Source: Yinghuangia elevatio
Lineage (GTDB): Bacteria; Actinomycetota; Actinomycetes; Streptomycetales; Streptomycetaceae
Length of the DNA stretch: 7,631 bases
Assembly (NCBI RefSeq): GCF_040649515.1
Contig: NZ_JBEZFP010000232.1
Span: forward strand, 1 to 7,631
Direction of reading: 5' to 3'
The position numbers and the translations under genes were made by a program. Shown here in pieces: positions 1 to 5,535 of the stretch. The notes under the pieces were generated by a model that did no database searches, was not told the DNA's origin, and was given only the letters and a program-made list of their open reading frames with translations. Every line of letters starts with the position of its first letter. Within the stretch, counting starts at the first letter, position 1.

Positions 1-362
1 CGGCCCGGCTCGCGACGCTGCCGACGGGCGGGCGCACGCCGCTCGCCGCCGGTCTCCTGCGCGCCCACGAGGCGCTGCGCGTCGAGCGGTTGCGCGACCC
101 GCGGCGGCGGCCGCTCGTCATCGTGGTGACCGACGGGCGCGCCACACACGGGCGCGACGCGCTCGGCGACGCGCGGCGTGCCGCCGCGCTGATGGCCGCC
201 TCCGGCACGGCGTCGGTGGTCGTCGACTGCGAGAGCGGCCCGGTCCGCCTCGGCCTGGCCGCTCGGCTCGCCGCCGACCTCGGCGGGCCGGTGCTCGGTC
301 TGGGCGAATTGGCCGCCGACGGCCTCGCCGGACTGGTGCGCGACCTGCGCGCCGCAAGCTGA
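1..362 (+). CDS. VWA-type metal chelatase subunit, C-terminal part (probable cobaltochelatase D-like)
   Basis: This is the 3' end of a gene that begins before the window; the frame is read from base 3 and stops with TGA at 360-362. The visible 119 residues match the last part of a von Willebrand A domain as found in magnesium-chelatase subunit D (BchD/ChlD). LPTGGRTPLAAGL carries the threonine that normally completes the metal-ion adhesion site. It is followed by a helix, then PLVIVVTDGRAT with the aspartate that ends the central strand, then a long Ala/Arg-rich helix, the strand TASVVVDCESGPVRLGLA and a final helical segment. In this family the VWA subunit works with an AAA+ ATPase (often fused to it) and a large porphyrin/corrin-binding subunit to insert Mg2+ or Co2+. 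Placement 42 bases before cobO makes cobalt insertion into the corrin ring the likely role (inference from context). Subunit architecture cannot be seen because the N-terminal part is outside. Confidence 0.85.
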   Translation, partial: ARLATLPTGGRTPLAAGLLRAHEALRVERLRDPRRRPLVIVVTDGRATHGRDALGDARRAAALMAASGTASVVVDCESGPVRLGLAARLAADLGGPVLGLGELAADGLAGLVRDLRAAS

Positions 363-404
363 CCGCCCTATCGGCCGTTGCCCGGCCACTGCGAGGAGAC
401 GACC

Positions 405-1019
405 ATGCCGCAAGGCAAGCCCGACCATGTCCCCGCCGACGGCCTGACGACACGTCAGCGCCGCGACCGGCCCCTGGTGGTGGTGCACACCGGCGCCGGC
501 AAAGGCAAGTCCACCGCGGCCTTCGGCCTCGCGCTGCGGGCCTGGAACCAGGGTTGGCCGATCGGGGTGTTCCAGTTCGTCAAGTCGGCCAAGTGGCGGG
601 TCGGCGAGGAGAGTGTGCTGCGGACCCTCGGGCGCGTGCACGACGAAACGGGGGAGGGCGGGCCGGTCACCTGGCACAAGATGGGCGAGGGGTGGTCGTG
701 GAGTAGGCGGCCCGGCACCGAGGCCGACCACGCCGCCGACGCGGCGGAGGGCTGGGCGCAGATCCGGCGCGACCTGGCGGCGGAGACGTACCGGCTTTAC
801 GTGCTGGACGAGTTCACGTACCCGATGAAGTGGGGGTGGGTCGACGTCGCCGACGTGGTCGACGCGCTCGCCTCCCGGCCGGGGCGCCAACACGTGGTGA
901 TCACCGGGCGCGACGCGCACCCGGACCTCGTCGCGTACGCCGACCTCGTGACCGAGATGACCAAGGTCAAGCACCCGATGGACGCCGGGCAGAAGGGCCA
1001 GAAGGGCATCGAGTGGTGA
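405..1019 (+). CDS. cobO: Cob(I)yrinic acid a,c-diamide adenosyltransferase (CobO/CobA type)
   Basis: The product has 204 residues, the usual size of the family. It transfers the 5'-deoxyadenosyl group of ATP to Co(I) of the corrinoid in the cytoplasm. Strand VVVHT leads into the P-loop GAGKGKST (residues 30-37); VFQFVKS follows at about 55-61; LYVLDEFTYP (131-140) is the Walker-B-like strand; HVVITGRDAH lies at 163-172; and the protein ends in the family's typical tail around KHPMDAGQKGQKGIEW. The ATG at 405 is chosen because GAGGAG at 393-398 sits 6 bases before it. A TTG at 378 would add nine residues but lacks such a site. The 42-base gap before the gene contains a short GGCCG/CGGCC inverted repeat (373-377/383-387), too small to call a terminator. 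The stop overlaps the next start, so cobO and cobB are probably translationally coupled. Confidence 0.96.
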   Translation: MPQGKPDHVPADGLTTRQRRDRPLVVVHTGAGKGKSTAAFGLALRAWNQGWPIGVFQFVKSAKWRVGEESVLRTLGRVHDETGEGGPVTWHKMGEGWSWSRRPGTEADHAADAAEGWAQIRRDLAAETYRLYVLDEFTYPMKWGWVDVADVVDALASRPGRQHVVITGRDAHPDLVAYADLVTEMTKVKHPMDAGQKGQKGIEW

Positions 1020-2464
1020 GTACGCCGATGCCGCGCGTCGTCATCGCCGCACCCGCCTCCGGCCAGGGCAAGACCACCGTGGCGACCGGGCTGATGGCGG
1101 CTCTCACCGCGCGCGGGGCGCGCGTGTCGCCGCACAAGGTCGGCCCCGACTACATCGACCCCGGGTACCACGCGCTCGCGTGCGGGCGGCCGGGCCGCAA
1201 CCTCGACCCGTTCCTGGTGGGCGAGGAGCGTGTGGCCCCACTGTTCGCGCACGGCGCGCTTGGTGCGGACATCGCCGTCGTCGAAGGTGTCATGGGCCTG
1301 TACGACGGGGCGGCCGGCCTGGGCGGGTTCGCCTCTACCGCGCACGTCGCGCGCCTCCTCGCGGCTCCCGTGGTGCTGGTCGTCGACGCCCGCTCGCAGG
1401 GGCGCTCGGTGGCGGCTCTCGTGCACGGCTTCGCCACCTACGAGGCCGGCGCGCGGGTGGCCGGGGTGGTCCTCAACCGCGTGGGCACCGATCGGCACGA
1501 GGCGATACTGCGCGAATCCCTCGAACCGCTCGGCATCCCGGTGCTCGGGGTGCTCGGGCGGCACGACGCGATCGCGAAGCCGTCGCGGCATCTGGGCCTG
1601 GTCCCGGCCGCGGAGCGGCATGCGGAGGCCGTGGCGACAGTCGCCGCGCTGGGCACGCTGGTCGGCGCGGCGGTGGATCTGGACGCGCTGTGGCGCGTGG
1701 CCCGCGAGGCAGGGCCCTCAAAGGTCGAGGCCTGGGATCCGGTACGCGAGACCGCACTCGGGAACGACGGCCCGTCGGGCGGCGGCGCGTCGCGGCACGA
1801 CGACGGCCTGCCGCCGTTGCGGCGCCCCCGTATCGCGGTCGCGGGCGGGGCGGCGTTCACGTTCGGTTACGCCGAGACCACCGAACTGCTGTCCGCCGCA
1901 GGCGCCGACGTGGTGCCCTTCGACCCTCTTCGCGACGAGGGACTGCCCGAGCACACCGCGGGGTTGGTGATCGGCGGCGGATTTCCGGAGGTCTATGCGG
2001 CGGATTTGTCGGCAAACGAGAAGCTGCGTACCGCCGTTGCGTCCTTCGCGCAGCGCGGCGGGGCCGTCGCCGCGGAGTGCGCCGGGCTGCTCTACCTGGC
2101 CCGGTCGCTGGACGGCAGCCCCATGTGCGCGGTCGTGGACGCCGACGCGCGCATGACCGGGCGTCTGACGCTCGGTTACCGCGAGGCGGTCGCCGCGGCC
2201 GACTCCGTGCTCGCGGCAGCCGGAACGGTCGTGCGGGGGCACGAGTTCCACCGCACGGAGGTGACCCCCGGGGCGGGCCGACGCGCGGCCTGGGAGGCAT
2301 CCCCGACACGCCCGGGCTCCGCGGGACCGGTCGTCGGTCCGGTACGCGAAGGCTTCGTGGCCGGGCGCGTGCACGCTTCGTACCTGCACACGCATTGGGC
2401 CGGATCCCCCGGGACCGCGACCCGATTCGTCGCGGCATGCCGGGAGGCGACACCGTGTGCATGA
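1016..2464 (+). CDS. cobB: Cobyrinate/hydrogenobyrinate a,c-diamide synthase (CobB/CbiA)
   Basis: This ATP- and glutamine-dependent amidotransferase of 482 residues (family about 450-480) amidates the a and c carboxylates of the corrin ring. The N-terminal half is the synthetase: P-loop APASGQGKTT (12-21), KVGPDYIDPGYH (41-52), EGVMGLYDG (90-98). After a variable linker (about 245-270) comes the class I-like glutaminase half starting at RIAVAGGAAFTFGY (272 on), with IGGGFPE, the nucleophilic cysteine in AECAGLLYL (Cys355) and the conserved HASYLHTHW block (His458/His460). The GTG at 1016 gives a GTGA overlap with the cobO stop and has AAGGG at 1002-1006, 9 bases upstream. ATG at 1028 is the alternative and would remove four residues. 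With a chelatase and CobL beside it the substrate is more likely hydrogenobyrinic acid (late-cobalt route), but sequence alone does not separate this from cobyrinic acid. Confidence 0.95.
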   Translation: MSTPMPRVVIAAPASGQGKTTVATGLMAALTARGARVSPHKVGPDYIDPGYHALACGRPGRNLDPFLVGEERVAPLFAHGALGADIAVVEGVMGLYDGAAGLGGFASTAHVARLLAAPVVLVVDARSQGRSVAALVHGFATYEAGARVAGVVLNRVGTDRHEAILRESLEPLGIPVLGVLGRHDAIAKPSRHLGLVPAAERHAEAVATVAALGTLVGAAVDLDALWRVAREAGPSKVEAWDPVRETALGNDGPSGGGASRHDDGLPPLRRPRIAVAGGAAFTFGYAETTELLSAAGADVVPFDPLRDEGLPEHTAGLVIGGGFPEVYAADLSANEKLRTAVASFAQRGGAVAAECAGLLYLARSLDGSPMCAVVDADARMTGRLTLGYREAVAAADSVLAAAGTVVRGHEFHRTEVTPGAGRRAAWEASPTRPGSAGPVVGPVREGFVAGRVHASYLHTHWAGSPGTATRFVAACREATPCA

Positions 2465-2620
2465 CGCGACACGGACGGGCCAGATGCGTACCGTGGCCGC
2501 GCGGCATGGTCCGCCCTCGGTCGACGCCGTGTCGGGAACCTCGCACGGCCGGGGCACGTCGTGCCCCGTGAGACCGGGTGGCGGTACGGAGCAAAACGCA
2601 CGGAACGGGACGGTAGGCAT
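2465..2620. other. Intergenic gap cobB-cobL
   Basis: This 156-base stretch is the longest gap in the cluster. It holds the palindrome at 2550-2568 and a weaker hairpin-like element at 2490-2510 (ACCGTG/CATGGT arms with one G-T pair). A small frame runs from GTG 2455 (or ATG 2461, overlapping the cobB stop as ATGA) to TGA at 2569-2571, 38 or 36 codons. GGGAGG at 2442-2447 lies 7 bases before the GTG, but the peptide is Arg/Pro-rich and about a third of its codons end in A or T, unlike the neighbours, so it is not called as a gene. I find no convincing -35/-10 pair and no B12-riboswitch core here. Confidence 0.6.
2550..2568. promoter_or_regulatory. 19-base palindrome upstream of cobL
   Basis: CGGGGCACG, a single central T, then CGTGCCCCG: two perfect 9-base inverted arms, 52 bases before the cobL start. 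As DNA it has the shape of a dimeric-regulator operator. As RNA it could only form a stem with a 3-base loop and it has no T tract, so it is a poor intrinsic terminator. I do not recognise it as the site of a named regulator. Confidence 0.4.
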
Positions 2621-3835
2621 ATGGCAGACAGGGTGACCGTGATCGGGTACGACGGTGCGCCGTTGTCCGGTCCCGCCCGGGCCGCGCTCGCCTCGGCCAC
2701 CCTCGTGGCGGGCGGCGCCCGGCACTTGGACGCGGTGGACGTCCCGGAGTCCGCTGAGCGCGTCGTCATGGGCAATGTCCACGTCGCCGCCCGCCGGATC
2801 AGCGAGCACCGCGGCAGCGCCGTCGTCGTGGCGTCGGGTGACCCGGGGTTCTTCGGAATCGTCCGCATACTGCGCCGCCCCGAGTACGGCCTCGAACTCG
2901 AGATCGTGCCCGCGGTGTCGTCGGTCGCCCACGCCTTCGCGCGCGCCGCCATGCCCTGGGACGACGCCAAGGTGGTCAGCGCCCACGGCCGCGAGCTCCG
3001 GCGGGCGGTGAACGTGTGCCGCGCGTACGGCAAGGTCGCGGTGCTCACCGGCCCCGGCTCGGGCCCGGCCGAACTCGGCCTGATGCTGGGCGACGTGCCG
3101 CGCACCTTCGTGGTCTGCGAGAACCTCGGGACGGACCAGGAGGAGGTCACGATGCTGGCCGCCGACAAGGCGGCCGACCGCACGTGGTCCGATCCCAACG
3201 TCGTCATCGTCGTCGGTCCGAACCCCGTCACGTCCGCCCCCGCTGGCTGGATCGCCGGGCAGCGCTCGAACTTCCCCGGCCCGGTGCGCGGCTGGGGCCT
3301 CGACGAGGACGCGTACGACAGCACCGACGCCGCCACCCTGCGTCCCGAGGTACGCGCCGTCGTCCTCGGCAGGCTCGGCCCCACGCCCGGCGACCTCGTC
3401 TGGGACATCGGCGCGGGCAGCGGCGCGCTCAGCGTCGAGATCGCCCGGCAGGGCGCCGCCGTGATCGCCGTCGACCGCGACCCGGTCGGCTGCGAGCACA
3501 TCTCCGCCAACGCCGCGCGCTACGGCGTGGAGATCCACGTCGTCCCCGGCACCGCGCCCGAGGCGCTGTCCCGGTTGCCCGACCCCGACACCGCGTTCGT
3601 CGGCGGCGGCGGAGTCGAGGTGGTCGCCGCGTGCGCGGCCCGCCGCCCCGAGCGCGTGGTGACCGTGCTGCCCGCCCTGGAGGCCGTCGGGGCGGTGCAC
3701 GGCGCGCTCACCGGCGCCGGGTACGCCGTGGACGGCACGCTGCTGCAGTCCTCGCGTCTGGCGCCCGTCAGCGGGCTTGCCCACCGACTCGTGCCGGACG
3801 ACCCGGTGTTCGTGCTGTGGGGCGAACGGTTGTAA
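2621..3835 (+). CDS. cobL: Precorrin-6Y C5,15-methyltransferase (decarboxylating), CbiE-CbiT fusion
   Basis: The product has 404 residues, matching two-domain CobL. It adds two methyl groups from S-adenosylmethionine at C5 and C15 and removes the C12 acetate carboxylate, giving precorrin-8. The N-terminal CbiE-like domain (about 1-205) shows VTVIGYDG at the start, VVASGDPGFFGI (69-80) and AHGREL, typical of the tetrapyrrole methylase fold. The C-terminal CbiT-like domain (about 235-404) carries the class I SAM-binding loop DIGAGSGALSVEIA (262-275) and AVIAVDRDP for the ribose-binding strand. ATG at 2621 is preferred: it sits exactly where homology begins, with GGAACGGGA at 2602-2610 and GGTAGG at 2612-2617 before it. 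GTG at 2561 would add 20 unlikely residues and lies inside the palindrome. The TAA stop shares one base with the next ATG. Confidence 0.95.
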   Translation: MADRVTVIGYDGAPLSGPARAALASATLVAGGARHLDAVDVPESAERVVMGNVHVAARRISEHRGSAVVVASGDPGFFGIVRILRRPEYGLELEIVPAVSSVAHAFARAAMPWDDAKVVSAHGRELRRAVNVCRAYGKVAVLTGPGSGPAELGLMLGDVPRTFVVCENLGTDQEEVTMLAADKAADRTWSDPNVVIVVGPNPVTSAPAGWIAGQRSNFPGPVRGWGLDEDAYDSTDAATLRPEVRAVVLGRLGPTPGDLVWDIGAGSGALSVEIARQGAAVIAVDRDPVGCEHISANAARYGVEIHVVPGTAPEALSRLPDPDTAFVGGGGVEVVAACAARRPERVVTVLPALEAVGAVHGALTGAGYAVDGTLLQSSRLAPVSGLAHRLVPDDPVFVLWGERL

Positions 3836-4263
3836 TGGCCGGTCCGGTTCTGTCGGGAAACGCCCGACTCGTCGTCGGCGTGGGGGCGTCGCGCGGCGTC
3901 GCATATGCGGAGATCGACGAGACGCTCCGCGCCGCACTTGCGGACGCCGGGCTGTCGGCCGCCGAGGTGGTCACGGTGGCGACCGTAGCCACGAAACGCG
4001 ACGAACCGGCGGTTCGCGCGCTTGCCGAGGGACTGGGCGCCGAACTGCTGGACTACGCCGCCGAGGTGCTCGCGGCGGTCGCCGTGCCGCACCCGTCGCC
4101 CACGGTGGCGGCCGCGGTCGGCACGCCGAGCGTCGCCGAGGCCGCGGCACTCGCCGCAACACGCGGCGGTGAGCTGCTGATTGCCAAAACCCGCAGCAGG
4201 CGGCGGCCATCTATGTGCACGATTGCCGTTGCATGCCATCGGGTTGGTGGGAACCGGACATGA
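3835..4263 (+). CDS. cobE: CobE / CbiG C-terminal domain protein
   Basis: This 142-residue protein corresponds to the CbiG C-terminal (CobE) domain without the CbiG N-terminal part. It opens with LVVGVGASRGVAYAEIDETLRAAL, where family members have a glycine-rich turn then a helix starting with I/V...E. Next come VVTVATVATKRDEPAVRALAEGLG, the block LLDYAAEVLAAV, the P-S-P region around PHPSPTVAAAVGTPSVAEAAAL, and the closing GGELLIAKTRS...CTIAVA, where the family usually has a K-x-K strand followed by A-I-A. CobE is required for the cobalamin pathway in organisms that have it, and the CbiG C-terminal half accompanies opening of the ring-stage lactone in the early-cobalt route; its exact role here is not settled. 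TAATG coupling to cobL (one-base overlap) makes the start secure. About ten residues after the conserved end are non-family tail. Confidence 0.85.
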   Translation: MAGPVLSGNARLVVGVGASRGVAYAEIDETLRAALADAGLSAAEVVTVATVATKRDEPAVRALAEGLGAELLDYAAEVLAAVAVPHPSPTVAAAVGTPSVAEAAALAATRGGELLIAKTRSRRRPSMCTIAVACHRVGGNRT

Positions 4264-4303
4264 ACGAGCGCAAGACGGCGGCTGTCGGTCAGTGAAACGA
4301 TCA

Positions 4304-4310
4304 GAGGGGG
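4304..4310 (+). promoter_or_regulatory. Strong ribosome binding site before GTG 4318
   Basis: GAGGGGG ends 7 bases before the GTG at 4318, a good Shine-Dalgarno match. It is the main reason for placing the start of the PLP enzyme at 4318 rather than at ATG 4330, 4366 or 4432. Confidence 0.5.
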
Positions 4311-4317
4311 CGGGGTT

Positions 4318-5535
4318 GTGATCATTCCGATGACCCCGCCGACCGGGACCGGCATAGTCACCAGCATGATGGACGCCGACGGTACGACGGCGGACCGCAC
4401 GACGCAGGGCAGGGGCACGGGCACAGGGCATATGCGCACCACCGACGACACACTGTCCGCGCCCGCGTACGCCACCGCAGACTCCCCGAACGAGGACGCC
4501 CGCGCCGCCGACGTCGACCTGCGCCACCACGGGGACCGCGAAGCCACCCCGGGCCTCGTCGACCTCGCCGTCAACGTGCGCGGCAGCGCACCCCCGGCCT
4601 GGCTGACCGAACGCATCGCCGAAAGCCTCACGCGCCTCGCCGCGTACCCCGACCCCACCGCCGCGCGTGCCGCGGTCGCGGCCCGGCACCGGCGCCCGGT
4701 GGACGAAGTCCTGCTCACCGCGGGCGCTGCGGAGGCGTTCGTCCTGCTCGCCCGCGCGCTGACCCCGCGTCACACCGTGGTCGTGCACCCCCAGTTCACC
4801 GAACCGGAGGCCGCGCTGCGAGCGGCCGGGCATACTGTGCGTCGGGTCCTCCTCACCGAACGGGAGGGCTTCGGCCTGGACCCGGCACGTATCCCGGAGG
4901 AGGCCGACCTCGTGGTGATCGGCAACCCCACCAACCCGACATCCGTCCTGCACAGCGCCGAGACGCTGGCCGCACTGGCCCGCCCCGGGCGCGTCCTCGT
5001 CGTCGACGAGGCGTTCGCCGACACCGTCCCCGGCGAACCCGAAAGCCTTGCCGAACGACGCGACCTCACAGGCCTCGTCGTCGTCCGCAGCCTCACCAAG
5101 ACCTGGGCCCTGGCAGGCCTCCGCATCGGCTACCTGCTCGCCCCCTCCGACCTGGTACGACGCTGCGTGGAAGCGCAGCCGCTGTGGTCGGTGTCGACTC
5201 CCGCACTCGTCGCGGCCGAGGCGTGCAGCGGCCCCGACGCCCTGGCCCGCGCGTCCGCCTCGGCCGTTACGCTCGCGACAGATCGGGCGTTCCTTGTCGA
5301 AAGACTGCGGGCGATACCCGGGGTCCGGCTCCCCGTCGAACCCCGTGCCTCGTTCGTGCTGGCGCACGTCGAGGACGGCCTCAAGGTCCGCGAACTCCTG
5401 CGCGAGCGGGGCTTCGCGGTCCGCAGGGCCGACACCTTTCCGGGCCTCGGCCCGGACTGGCTCCGGATAGCGGTACGGGACCGTGCCACGACAACGGCCT
5501 TCACGGCTGCACTAGAGGGAGTGTTGACGACATGA
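4318..5535 (+). CDS. cobC: CobC/CobD-like PLP-dependent aminotransferase-fold enzyme (Rv2231c type)
   Basis: This is a fold type I PLP enzyme related to histidinol-phosphate aminotransferase and to CobD/CobC, which decarboxylate L-threonine O-3-phosphate to aminopropanol phosphate for the lower loop of B12. Numbered from GTG 4318 (405 residues): DLRHHGD (67-73), LVDLAVNVRG (80-89), LLTAGAAEAFVLLARAL, GNPTNPTSVLH with the cofactor-contacting Asn203, VVDEAFAD with Asp230, RSLTKTWALAGLRIGY with the Schiff-base lysine Lys261, and the C-terminal DWLRIAVRD arginine for the substrate carboxylate. Residues 1 to about 64 are low-complexity, rich in Thr/Asp/Gly, and outside the conserved fold. Starts at 4366 (389 residues) or 4432 (367, closer to the family length as I recall it) are possible; 4318 has the best ribosome binding site. 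Aminotransferase versus decarboxylase activity cannot be decided from these motifs; B12 context favours the decarboxylase role. Confidence 0.88.
   Translation: MIIPMTPPTGTGIVTSMMDADGTTADRTTQGRGTGTGHMRTTDDTLSAPAYATADSPNEDARAADVDLRHHGDREATPGLVDLAVNVRGSAPPAWLTERIAESLTRLAAYPDPTAARAAVAARHRRPVDEVLLTAGAAEAFVLLARALTPRHTVVVHPQFTEPEAALRAAGHTVRRVLLTEREGFGLDPARIPEEADLVVIGNPTNPTSVLHSAETLAALARPGRVLVVDEAFADTVPGEPESLAERRDLTGLVVVRSLTKTWALAGLRIGYLLAPSDLVRRCVEAQPLWSVSTPALVAAEACSGPDALARASASAVTLATDRAFLVERLRAIPGVRLPVEPRASFVLAHVEDGLKVRELLRERGFAVRRADTFPGLGPDWLRIAVRDRATTTAFTAALEGVLTT
4330..4358 (+). promoter_or_regulatory. Possible weak internal promoter for a leaderless transcript
   Basis: ATGACC (4330-4335) and CATAGT (4353-4358) are 17 bases apart, each 4 of 6 matches to the vegetative -35 and -10 boxes. 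The in-frame ATG at 4366 lies 7 bases after the -10, the geometry seen for leaderless genes in actinobacteria. The stretch is also less GC-rich than its surroundings. This is a weak pattern match and competes with the ribosome-binding-site-based start at 4318. Confidence 0.22.

Noticed and set aside
373..387. GGCCG/CGGCC inverted repeat between the chelatase gene and cobO as a terminator
   Set aside because: Only five base pairs, no T tract, and it lies within a short gap between genes of the same pathway.
1738..2350. Direct 12-base repeat TCCGGTACGCGA at 1738 and 2339 within cobB
   Set aside because: Both copies are ordinary coding sequence in cobB with no flanking similarity; coincidence in GC-rich DNA is sufficient.
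1180..2571. Plus-strand frame of 463 codons overlapping cobB
   Set aside because: It is an Arg/Gly-rich shadow of cobB in another frame; only its last 38 codons lie beyond cobB and are discussed separately.
3016..3834. Upstream extension of the cobE frame inside cobL
   Set aside because: The extension is Arg-rich shadow sequence of cobL; CobE homology starts at ATG 3835, coupled to the cobL stop.
1718..3937. Minus-strand frame of 739 codons
   Set aside because: It lies opposite cobB and cobL, both with clear family motifs, and its Arg/Gly/Ala-rich product shows no recognisable domain; long antisense frames are expected in GC-rich DNA.
4240..4318. Possible cobalamin riboswitch before cobC (a GGGAACCGG stretch is present)
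   Set aside because: The rest of the B12-box core and the surrounding paired elements are absent and the space is too short for the aptamer.
3520..5367. Minus-strand frame of 615 codons
   Set aside because: It covers cobL, cobE and cobC in antisense, with no motif of its own; it arises from third-position GC bias.
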